From Faecalimonas sp. (lineage in GTDB: Bacteria > Bacillota > Clostridia > Lachnospirales > Lachnospiraceae): 20,275 nucleotides of DNA. This document shows positions 1 to 6,241 of the stretch, piece after piece; position 1 is the stretch's first letter; each line of letters starts with the position of its first letter. A program made the position numbers and the translations under genes. The stretch spans positions 1 through 20,275 of the forward strand of contig JAHHTN010000030.1 of assembly GCA_020024645.1 (NCBI GenBank). Reading direction: 5' to 3'. Below the pieces are notes generated by a model. It saw only the letters and a list, made by a program, of their open reading frames with translations. It made no database searches and had not been told where the DNA came from.

Positions 1-20
1 GCATACACTGCGACCTAACT

Positions 21-560
21 TTATATTGTACGCACAAACATTTTCATTAATATTGGATTAACATATACTTCCGTTATAATGCCAAGACTAATCATACTAA
101 AAAGAAATATCGTTTTACTATAATTCCATTTTGACATTGGATATGTATAAAAATACCAAACAACCATTGCATATCCTAGCACATAAAAAAGAAATTGTGG
201 CATGGTTCCTATCACAAAAAGCAAAACGCCTTTCACCCCCAAACGAAAAATTGAAGTTACAATTAAAATTCCTCCGGAAAATCCTATCCAAAAAAGAAAA
301 AGAGAAATCATCGTTTTTCGTATTTTTGTCTGTCCTAGCAAAATAAGGAAAATCAACGGAATCAACCTTATTCGCAAAACATAACAAATATACTCCTTTG
401 AAATAATTTCAATAGATGGATACTGACTCAAAAAATACTCACTAAAGATTCCTGATGTGTTAAAAATCTGATTCGAAATAAAATTGGCATATAAGATACC
501 TCCCAAAAAACCCACCACACAAAACATGGTTATATAAGTCTTGCTCTGACGTATATTCAC
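21..560 (-). CDS. spoIIM: Stage II sporulation protein M-like membrane protein
   Basis: A 179-residue, very hydrophobic protein. I see an N-terminal membrane segment at about residues 8-28, three or four more between 60 and 135, and a last one near 150-168, ending in the EVYVNP motif (about 164-169) that is typical of the C-terminus of SpoIIM. In spore formers SpoIIM works with SpoIID and SpoIIP in the membrane complex that drives engulfment of the forespore. The start is GTG at 558-560, preceded by GGAGG seven bases upstream. It lies 51 nt downstream of the Nudix gene in the same direction, an arrangement known from Lachnospiraceae in which xerD often follows; the next gene is outside this window. 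The family call rests on topology, length, C-terminal motif and context, so moderately sure. It could be a diverged SpoIIM-family paralogue rather than the engulfment protein itself. Confidence 0.78.
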   Translation of the reverse strand: MNIRQSKTYITMFCVVGFLGGILYANFISNQIFNTSGIFSEYFLSQYPSIEIISKEYICYVLRIRLIPLIFLILLGQTKIRKTMISLFLFWIGFSGGILIVTSIFRLGVKGVLLFVIGTMPQFLFYVLGYAMVVWYFYTYPMSKWNYSKTIFLFSMISLGIITEVYVNPILMKMFVRTI

Positions 561-611
561 TTAGATTCCTCCATTCTTTTAGATATTTCATTATATGCCT
601 TGTCTTTCTTA

Positions 612-1151
612 TTATTCTTTTTTCTTCCAATTCTCATAAGCCAACAGAGAGGAAATTGTTTTTGCATCTTGGATTTCTCCACTGAAAATTTTTTCCTTTA
701 TCTCTTCTATTGTATACGCTTCTACATCAATAAATTCATCTTCATCCAAGTGTTGCATTGTAGACTTTAATTCTTCTGCTACATACACTTCTATTTTCTC
801 ATTTGTAAACGCAACCCATGTGCACAATGTAATCAGATGGGTGATTTTCCCAGCAACATATCCTGTTTCTTCTTCTAATTCACGCAAAGCACATAATATT
901 GGTTTTTCATTTTTATCATCTAATTTCCCCGCTGGGATTTCTAATGTCTCTCTATCTAAAGCATTTCTGTATTGACGCACTAATAAAATCTTCCCATCTT
1001 TTCTAATCGGGACAATGGCAGTTGCACCATTATGATGTATATAATCCCAATGTGCTATATTACTATTCGGAAGTTGAATTTCATCTGTATATACCTTTAA
1101 AATTGATCCTTCATATTTTAATGTTCTATTTATTCGTTTCAATTCTTCCAT
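612..1151 (-). CDS. Nudix hydrolase, ADP-ribose pyrophosphatase type
   Basis: A 179-residue Nudix hydrolase. The Nudix box runs over about residues 75-97, with RELEEETGY carrying the metal-binding REXXEE core (R90, E91, E94, E95). The spacing between the first Gly and the first Glu of the box is one residue longer than the canonical GX5E. The flanking EIPAGKL and the overall layout match the NudF/YqkG group, which hydrolyses ADP-ribose to AMP and ribose 5-phosphate in the cytoplasm. I chose the ATG at 1149-1151 (protein begins MEELKRINRT), which has GAGAGAAG upstream; a longer frame back to 1208 would need a TTG start and would run into the rny terminator hairpin. A probable promoter lies at 1181-1208. 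spoIIM follows after 51 nt. The exact substrate is inferred from the family. Confidence 0.87.
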   Translation of the reverse strand: MEELKRINRTLKYEGSILKVYTDEIQLPNSNIAHWDYIHHNGATAIVPIRKDGKILLVRQYRNALDRETLEIPAGKLDDKNEKPILCALRELEEETGYVAGKITHLITLCTWVAFTNEKIEVYVAEELKSTMQHLDEDEFIDVEAYTIEEIKEKIFSGEIQDAKTISSLLAYENWKKKE

Positions 1152-1180
1152 TATTTTTATCTTCTCTCTTTCATTTTTAA

Positions 1181-1208
1181 ATTTTATGTAAGTAAAAACC
1201 CTTGCCAA
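1181..1208 (-). promoter_or_regulatory. Probable promoter of the Nudix gene
   Basis: TTGGCA (1203-1208), 16 nt, then TAAAAT (1181-1186): five of six consensus bases in each box. The -35 box sits in the loop and stem of the rny terminator hairpin, so the two elements overlap. The expected start near 1174 gives a short leader of about 22 nt. Confidence 0.55.
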
Positions 1209-1220
1209 ATGACAAGGGTT
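1197..1220 (-). terminator. Terminator of rny
   Basis: A perfect 8-bp stem (AACCCTTG / CAAGGGTT) with an 8-nt loop. On the minus strand it is followed by TTTTTACTT and begins 9 nt after the rny stop codon. The plus strand is also T-rich beyond the stem. Confidence 0.85.
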
Positions 1221-1229
1221 CTATTTTTC

Positions 1230-2783
1230 CTATTTTGCATAGTCTGTAACTCGTGATTCACGAATAACATTTACTTTAATTTGTCCTGGATATTCTAATT
1301 CAAATTCAATCTGTTTAGAAATATCTCTAGCTAAAAGTACCATATCTGCATCTGATACTTGTTCTGGAACTACCATAATACGAATCTCTCTACCCGCTTG
1401 AATAGCAAAAGATTTGTCAACACCTTTAAATTGATTTGCGATGTCTTCTAATTGTTTTAATCTGTTTGTATATGTTTCTAATGTCTCTCTTCTTGCACCT
1501 GGTCTTGCAGCGGAAATTGTATCTGCTGCCTGCACAATACATGCAATTAATGTTTCAGGTTCTACATCACCATGATGTGATTCCACAGCGTTAATTACAA
1601 CTGCTGATTCTTTATATTTTCTACACAAATCAACACCAATCTGAATGTGAGATCCTTCTACATCATGGTCAATAGATTTACCAATATCATGTAAAAGACC
1701 TGCACGTTTCGCCATTCTTACATCCAACCCGATTTCTCCCGCAAGAAGTCCTGATAATTGAGCAACTTCAATAGAATGTTTCAATGCATTTTGACCATAA
1801 CTTGTTCTGAATTTCATTCTTCCTAAAAGTCGTATCAATTCTGGATGAATACCATGTACTCCTACCTCTAATGCAGCGTTTTCTCCCTCTTCACGAATCA
1901 TTGTTTCTACATCTTTTTGCGCTTTCTCAACCATTTCTTCAATTCTTGCCGGATGAATTCGTCCATCAAGAATCAATTTTTCCAAAGCAATTCTTGCCAC
2001 TTCTCTTCTAATTGGATCGAACCCTGATAAGACAACTGCTTCCGGAGTATCATCTATAATTAACTCAACTCCTGTTAGCGTTTCTAAAGTACGAATATTT
2101 CGACCTTCTCTACCAATAATTCTTCCTTTCATCTCATCACTCGGAAGTTGCACAACGGAAATTGTAGTTTCTGCAACATGGTCTGCTGCGCATTTTTGAA
2201 TCGCAGTAACAACGTAATCTCTTGCCTTTTTCCCTGCTTCTTCTTTTGCCTGCGTTTCTAATTCTTTGATCAGCTTCGCAGTATCATGTTTTACATCTTC
2301 CTCTACAGTTTTTAACAGATATTCTTTTGCTTGTTCGGAGGTAAGTCCTGAGATTCTTTCTAGTTCCTGTACACGTTGTTTGCTAAGTTCTTCTGCTTTC
2401 ATTTCTCGTTGTTTGATTTCTTCTTCTCTTGCAACGAAATTCGCCTCACGCTGCTCAATCACATCCACTTTTTTATCAAGCGCTTCCTCTTTAGAAAGTA
2501 CGCGCTTTTCATAGCGTTGCAATTCTGCTCTGCGTTCCTTTGTCTCTTTTTCAAGTTCATTTTTTGTCCTAATAGACTCTTCTTTTACTTCTAAAAGAGC
2601 TTCTTTCTTAGTCGTTTCAGCTGTTTTCAATGCGTCATCTATTATCTCTCTTGCTCTGTTTTCTGCATTACCAATCTTAGAATCTGCATTCTTCTTCAGA
2701 TTAGATACAGTAACAAAGTGAGTAACGATTGCCGTTATAACAAGAGTAATAACTACAGCAATAATTATACTAACAATTGGCAC
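1230..2783 (-). CDS. rny: Ribonuclease Y
   Basis: A 517-residue protein of the normal length for RNase Y, the membrane-anchored endoribonuclease that starts decay of many mRNAs in Firmicutes. In order: one N-terminal membrane helix (about 3-24), a long charged coiled coil rich in E, K and R (about 30-190), a KH RNA-binding domain with GRIIGREGRN (about 220-229), and an HD domain with H336 (KHS) and the HD pair in LLHDIGKS (H365, D366). The start is GTG at 2781-2783, with AAGGAGG well placed upstream. It has its own probable promoter overlapping the recX stop codon, and a terminator right after its stop, so it looks like a single-gene transcription unit inside the recA-recX-rny neighbourhood. 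Nothing looks truncated. Confidence 0.97.
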   Translation of the reverse strand: MPIVSIIIAVVITLVITAIVTHFVTVSNLKKNADSKIGNAENRAREIIDDALKTAETTKKEALLEVKEESIRTKNELEKETKERRAELQRYEKRVLSKEEALDKKVDVIEQREANFVAREEEIKQREMKAEELSKQRVQELERISGLTSEQAKEYLLKTVEEDVKHDTAKLIKELETQAKEEAGKKARDYVVTAIQKCAADHVAETTISVVQLPSDEMKGRIIGREGRNIRTLETLTGVELIIDDTPEAVVLSGFDPIRREVARIALEKLILDGRIHPARIEEMVEKAQKDVETMIREEGENAALEVGVHGIHPELIRLLGRMKFRTSYGQNALKHSIEVAQLSGLLAGEIGLDVRMAKRAGLLHDIGKSIDHDVEGSHIQIGVDLCRKYKESAVVINAVESHHGDVEPETLIACIVQAADTISAARPGARRETLETYTNRLKQLEDIANQFKGVDKSFAIQAGREIRIMVVPEQVSDADMVLLARDISKQIEFELEYPGQIKVNVIRESRVTDYAK

Positions 2784-2830
2784 AGGAGCACCTCCTTATT
2801 TAATTTTCATTGTACAAATACAACACTTAA

Positions 2831-2859
2831 ATTTTATACTGTTTCGCTAAATCTGTCAA
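2831..2859 (-). promoter_or_regulatory. Probable promoter of rny
   Basis: TTGACA (2854-2859), 17 nt, then TAAAAT (2831-2836). The -35 is perfect and the -10 matches five of six bases. The -35 box contains the TGA stop codon of recX (2856-2858). The expected leader is about 40 nt. Confidence 0.75.
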
Positions 2860-3470
2860 GCATTCCAGTCAGAATTTTGTATTACCTGACGGATACAATC
2901 ATAAGAAAATCCTTTTCTTGACAGGTATCCATACAGTTTTATTTTTTCACTATCCGTTGCATTTTCAATATCAAAGTGTTTTTTCTCAATTAATCTCTTA
3001 ATTGCCATTATCTCTTCATCCTGCTCATAACACTCTTCCATTGCATATTCAATTACTTCTTTAACGATTCCTCTTTGATGCAATTGTGCATATATTTCTT
3101 TTTTACTTTTACTTTTTTGCTTACTTAAAATATAGCGCTTTGCATAACTACCATCCTCAATATAACCAAAAGATTTAACGTAAGTAATCGCTTGTTCAAT
3201 CATCTCATCAGTATAATATCCTTGCTTTAATTTTGTTCTTAGCTGAGCCTCTGTTCTATCCATTTGATTCAACAAATGAAGTGCTCTCAATTTCACACGT
3301 TTTAAGATTATTTCTTGTTTTATCTTCACAAACATCTCTTCAGAAAGTTCCTCTCCTTGCGCTATATGAAAACGCGAAAGTTCGCCTTTGTATAATACAA
3401 AAACGAACTTTCCGTCAAGATACACTTTCCATTTTATCTTTGTAAGAGGCTCCACTTTAGTAACAACCAT
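2856..3470 (-). CDS. recX: Regulatory protein RecX
   Basis: A 204-residue RecX-family protein. RecX binds RecA filaments and modulates recombination and the SOS response. The central and C-terminal parts are strings of short helical repeats typical of the family, for example the segment around ALHLLNQMDRTEAQLRTKL (about 63-81), YTDEMIEQAITYVKSFGYI (about 86-104), and a last repeat with YLSRKGFSYDCIRQVI near 187-202. The N-terminal about 55 residues (KVYLDGKFVFVLYKGEL) match the extra N-terminal segment found in longer Gram-positive RecX proteins. The ATG at 3468-3470 begins one base after the recA stop codon, and its ribosome binding site (AAAGAGGAAG) lies within the end of recA, so translation is probably coupled and the gene is under the recA promoter. 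Confidence 0.93.
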   Translation of the reverse strand: MVVTKVEPLTKIKWKVYLDGKFVFVLYKGELSRFHIAQGEELSEEMFVKIKQEIILKRVKLRALHLLNQMDRTEAQLRTKLKQGYYTDEMIEQAITYVKSFGYIEDGSYAKRYILSKQKSKSKKEIYAQLHQRGIVKEVIEYAMEECYEQDEEIMAIKRLIEKKHFDIENATDSEKIKLYGYLSRKGFSYDCIRQVIQNSDWNA

Positions 3471-3471
3471 T

Positions 3472-4500
3472 CTATTCTTCCTCTTTATCTACATTATCAC
3501 TTCCAACACCAAGTCCATAATGTTCGCGGACTTTCGCTTCTAATTCATTCATAATTTCAGGATGTGTATGTAAATAAGTTTTTGCATTTTCACGTCCCTG
3601 ACCAATTTTTTCTCCATTATAAGCATACCAAGAACCACTTTTACTAACCAAATCTATTCCTGTAGCTAGGTCTAAAACATCTCCTTCTTTGGAGATTCCT
3701 TTTCCAAACATAATATCAAATTCTGCTTCTTTAAATGGTGGCGCAATTTTATTCTTAACAATCTTTATTCTTGTACGGTTTCCAACCATTTCTCCGCTTT
3801 GTTTTAATGTTTCAATTCTTCTTACATCCATACGTACAGAAGCATAAAATTTCAATGCACGTCCTCCTGTTGTTGTCTCAGGATTACCGAACATAACACC
3901 AACTTTTTCACGTAATTGATTAATAAAAATAACGACACAATTAGATTTACTAATAACAGGAGTCAATTTTCGTAATGCCTGTGACATAAGTCTAGCCTGA
4001 AGTCCCACATGACTATCACCCATATCCCCCTCAATTTCTTGCTTGGGAACTAAGGCAGCTACTGAATCGATAACAACTATATCCATAGCACCTGAGCGAA
4101 CCATAGTTTCTGCAATCTCAAGAGCTTGATCTCCACTATCTGGTTGCGAAATATATAATTCATCAATATCAACACCTATATTCTTAGCATACACAGGATC
4201 TAAAGCGTGTTCTGCATCAATAAATCCTGCAATACCTCCTCTTTTTTGTACTTCCGCTATCATATGCAAAGTAACAGTTGTTTTACCACTTGATTCGGGT
4301 CCATATACTTCAATAACACGCCCCTTAGGCACTCCACCTAGACCTAACGCAATATCAAGACTTAATGAACCTGTTGGAACAGTTTCTACAGATACATTTG
4401 CACCTGCATCCCCTAGTTTCATCACTGTTCCTTTCCCGAAATCTTTTTCTAATTTAGATATTGCTGCATCTAATGCTTTTAATTTATCCTCTGTCGCCAT
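3472..4500 (-). CDS. recA: RecA recombinase
   Basis: A 342-residue RecA, the ATP-dependent strand-exchange protein of homologous recombination and the co-protease that triggers LexA self-cleavage. Visible landmarks: the Walker A motif GPESSGKT (67-74), IDAEHALDP, the Walker B region MDIVVIDSVAALVP, the L2-region segment containing MFGNPETTTGGRALKFYASVRMDVRR, and an acidic tail ending KEEE. I chose ATG 4498-4500 (protein starts MATEDKLKAL), with AAGGAG seven bases upstream. The frame stays open to 4572, but that extension runs through the LexA box and promoter and would need a TTG start. Co-transcribed with recX. Regulated as an SOS gene, judging by the operator at 4518-4531. Confidence 0.98.
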   Translation of the reverse strand: MATEDKLKALDAAISKLEKDFGKGTVMKLGDAGANVSVETVPTGSLSLDIALGLGGVPKGRVIEVYGPESSGKTTVTLHMIAEVQKRGGIAGFIDAEHALDPVYAKNIGVDIDELYISQPDSGDQALEIAETMVRSGAMDIVVIDSVAALVPKQEIEGDMGDSHVGLQARLMSQALRKLTPVISKSNCVVIFINQLREKVGVMFGNPETTTGGRALKFYASVRMDVRRIETLKQSGEMVGNRTRIKIVKNKIAPPFKEAEFDIMFGKGISKEGDVLDLATGIDLVSKSGSWYAYNGEKIGQGRENAKTYLHTHPEIMNELEAKVREHYGLGVGSDNVDKEEE

Positions 4501-4517
4501 AACAATCTCCTTTTCCA

Positions 4518-4531
4518 CGAACTTATGTTCG
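4518..4531 (-). promoter_or_regulatory. LexA (SOS) box of recA
   Basis: CGAACTTATGTTCG has the GAAC-N4-GTTC core of Firmicutes LexA/DinR sites and differs from the Bacillus consensus CGAACRNRYGTTYG at one position. It lies just downstream of the -10 box, at the expected transcription start, where bound LexA would block transcription. Confidence 0.9.
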
Positions 4532-4543
4532 TTTTCTAATGAT

Positions 4544-4572
4544 ATAGTAGTATAATTTTCTCTAAATGTCAA
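4544..4572 (-). promoter_or_regulatory. Probable promoter of recA-recX
   Basis: TTGACA (4567-4572), 17 nt, then TACTAT (4544-4549). The -35 is perfect; the -10 matches four of six bases. The predicted start falls near 4537, with the LexA box just downstream. Confidence 0.75.
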
Positions 4573-4623
4573 TACTTTCTTATTGTATCACCTTCTTTAT
4601 TCAATTTTGCTAAAAGGGAATTT

Positions 4624-4639
4624 ATGAGTGAATACTCAT
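4624..4639. repeat. Inverted repeat upstream of the recA promoter
   Basis: ATGAGT-GAAT-ACTCAT, a perfect 6-bp inverted repeat about 50 bp upstream of the recA -35 box, in the 160-bp gap between mgsA and recA. It has no T-tract, so it is not a terminator. It could be an operator or chance. Confidence 0.3.
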
Positions 4640-4700
4640 TTTAAATGATTTTATTAGAACTGTTTTTAGCATAGCATATTCAACCTGTTTTCTCAAGAAA

Positions 4701-4730
4701 AATATCTCTGCAATATTTTACAGAGATATT
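4701..4730 (-). terminator. Terminator of mgsA
   Basis: A perfect 10-bp stem, AATATCTCTG / CAGAGATATT, with a 10-nt loop. It begins 6 nt after the mgsA stop, with an A-run before and TTTTCTT after on the minus strand. The plus strand also has a T-run, so it may work both ways. Confidence 0.88.
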
Positions 4731-4736
4731 TTTTTA

Positions 4737-5213
4737 TCATTTCATTTGACTAACACGATCTTCTACCTTTTTATTAAAATTTTCAACTTTTCTATTGTAT
4801 GTTGTTTTCATATATTCTGAACGCAACATAAAATCTGCCGTAGACAAATTGTTCGCAATTGGTATATCATAAACAACCGCAATGCGAAGTAATGCCTTTA
4901 CATCTGGATCATGAGGTTGTGCCGCCAAAGGATCCCAAAGAAAAATCATAAAATCAATCTTTCCTTCTACGATTTTCGCACCAATTTGTTGATCTCCACC
5001 AAGTGGTCCGCTATTATATCCTTTCACTCTAAGTCCAGTTCTCTCTGTAATTAGTCTTGATGTTGTCCCTGTTCCACAAAGAGAATGTTCTTTTAAAATA
5101 TCTTTATTCCTTTCACACCATTCAACAAGTTCTTTTTTCTTTCCATCATGAGCTACCAATGCGATATTTTTTCTTTTTCCAATTTCAAACACAACATAAT
5201 TATCTTGAATCAT
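4737..5213 (-). CDS. mgsA: Methylglyoxal synthase
   Basis: A 158-residue enzyme that converts dihydroxyacetone phosphate to methylglyoxal and phosphate, a glycolytic bypass that relieves sugar-phosphate stress. Catalytic and phosphate-binding residues known from E. coli MgsA are present with a constant offset of three: H22, D74 in GGDQQ, D94 in WDPL, H101 and D104 in HDPD. The phosphate-binding stretch CGTGTT (46-51) is also intact. The start is ATG 5211-5213 behind AGGAGG. It stands alone between a transporter-gene graveyard upstream and its own terminator downstream, so it appears to be a single-gene unit. I could not identify a clear promoter; the remnants in the upstream 350 bp may have replaced the genes it was once transcribed with. 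Confidence 0.96.
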   Translation of the reverse strand: MIQDNYVVFEIGKRKNIALVAHDGKKKELVEWCERNKDILKEHSLCGTGTTSRLITERTGLRVKGYNSGPLGGDQQIGAKIVEGKIDFMIFLWDPLAAQPHDPDVKALLRIAVVYDIPIANNLSTADFMLRSEYMKTTYNRKVENFNKKVEDRVSQMK

Positions 5214-5269
5214 TTCTTTTCCCTCCTATCTTTAATCTCTTTTCTCCATCTCACCAAATCTTGATGAAG

Positions 5270-5428
5270 CTAAAATGCTATTATGCTTACCATTAGTAAG
5301 CCATAAACAAATATAATCGGGAAGAATAGTTTAATACTAATAAAAACTGATGTTAAGCCTTCAAGAATTCCTCCCATACTAAGTGTTGCGGACTGAAATT
5401 TCAAAAATAGATATTTTCCACAATTCTT
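5270..5428 (-). pseudogene. Remnant of a membrane transporter C-terminus
   Basis: A minus-strand frame, open from 5428 to a TAG at 5270-5272, encodes a hydrophobic tail: SATLSMGGILEG, then TSVFISIKLFFPIIF and VYGLLMVSIIAF. This looks like the last one or two membrane helices of a transporter; the Gly-rich turn followed by ISIK resembles the end of MFS proteins, though an ABC permease is possible. There is no start codon with a ribosome binding site, and the frame overlaps the neighbouring ABC ATPase remnant in another frame, so it is not a working gene. The family assignment is weak; the reading as decayed coding sequence is moderately supported. Confidence 0.45.
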
Positions 5429-5528
5429 TTACCATTTCCAACATATGTGTGCTTATTAACACGGTAACATTTCTATTTTGCAATTCAAATATCACTTCTT
5501 TTAATTCCTTAATTGCTTTCGGAATTAC
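5379..5528 (-). pseudogene. Remnant of an ABC transporter ATPase C-terminal part
   Basis: A 49-codon open stretch between a TAA (5529-5531) and a TAG (5379-5381) reads VIPKAIKELKEVIFELQ followed by NRNVTVLISTHMLEMVKELW. This closely matches the part of ABC ATPases just after the Walker B/D-loop (usual GLDPxAIxELKE...) through the H-loop (STHMLEMVxEL). The Walker A, Q-loop, signature and Walker B regions are missing, there is no start signal, and the similarity stops after KELW, where the sequence switches to the membrane-protein remnant. It is best read as a truncated fossil of an ABC exporter ATPase joined to other debris, between the beta-helix gene and mgsA. Confidence 0.7.
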
Positions 5529-5572
5529 TTAGTTGCATAATAATATACTTGACTTTTTTATTGTCAAATTAT

Positions 5573-6238
5573 TTATCGTTTTTCTGTAATTTCACCTTGT
5601 TTTTTATAAATACAATTACAAGGAATGTATCCTCTTACCATAGATAACGGATAAATATTTGTATGCTTTCCAACAATTGTTCCTGGATTTAATACCGAAC
5701 CACAACCAACTTCTACCTCGTCACCTAGTATCGCTCCAAATTTTTTTAAACCTGTTTCTATCACACTTTCATTTTCTTTTACTGTCACAAGTGTTTTATC
5801 CGATTTAACATTGGACGTAATTGCACCTGCTCCCATATGAGATTTATATCCTAAAATAGAATCTCCCACATAATTATAATGCGGCACTTGTACTTTGTTA
5901 AATAAAATTACATTTTTTAATTCTGTAGAATTTCCAACAACTGCACCCTCACCTATAATCGCATTTCCACGGATAAATGCACAATGTCTTATTTCTGCAT
6001 ATTTACCAATAATGGCAGGTCCTTGAATAAAGGCTGTTGGTGCTACCACAGCATTTTTAGCAATCCAAATATTTTCCCCACATTTATCATACTCTTCCTC
6101 GTTTAATGATTTCCCCAGTTCTATAATAAATGCACTAATTTTAGGAAGCGCCTCCCATGGATATGTTACGCTATTTAACAAATCCTTCGCAATTGTCTTA
6201 TCTAAATTAAACAAAGTTTTTACCATTAATTTTTTCAT
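5573..6238 (-). CDS. Left-handed beta-helix (hexapeptide repeat) protein, GlmU acyltransferase-like
   Basis: A 221-residue protein. From about residue 55 to 205 it consists of imperfect hexapeptide repeats (IWIAKNAVVAPTAFIQGPAI, then IRGNAIIGEGAVVGN and VEVGCGSVLNPGTIVGKHT), which fold as a left-handed parallel beta-helix. The N-terminal about 50 residues are helical and do not contain the GXGTRM-type signature of a nucleotidyltransferase. Proteins of this shape are often labelled UDP-N-acetylglucosamine pyrophosphorylase-related because they resemble the C-terminal acetyltransferase half of GlmU, but with no nucleotidyltransferase domain that label would be misleading. The likely role is an acyltransferase or sugar-binding trimer; the substrate is unknown. 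It starts 3 nt after the topB stop, with GAAGGG upstream of the ATG, so it is probably co-transcribed with topB. Confidence 0.82.
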   Translation of the reverse strand: MKKLMVKTLFNLDKTIAKDLLNSVTYPWEALPKISAFIIELGKSLNEEEYDKCGENIWIAKNAVVAPTAFIQGPAIIGKYAEIRHCAFIRGNAIIGEGAVVGNSTELKNVILFNKVQVPHYNYVGDSILGYKSHMGAGAITSNVKSDKTLVTVKENESVIETGLKKFGAILGDEVEVGCGSVLNPGTIVGKHTNIYPLSMVRGYIPCNCIYKKQGEITEKR

Positions 6239-6241
6239 AAT

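Noticed and set aside
4501..4572. N-terminal extension of RecA
   Set aside because: It would need a TTG start without a ribosome binding site and covers the LexA box and promoter; ATG at 4498-4500 gives a normal RecA N-terminus.
5540..5572. Inverted repeat TTGAC / GTCAA after the beta-helix gene as terminator, or TTGACA there as a promoter
   Set aside because: The stem is only 5 bp with an A/T loop and no T-run, and the best -10 at 17 nt spacing (ATTATT) is poor.
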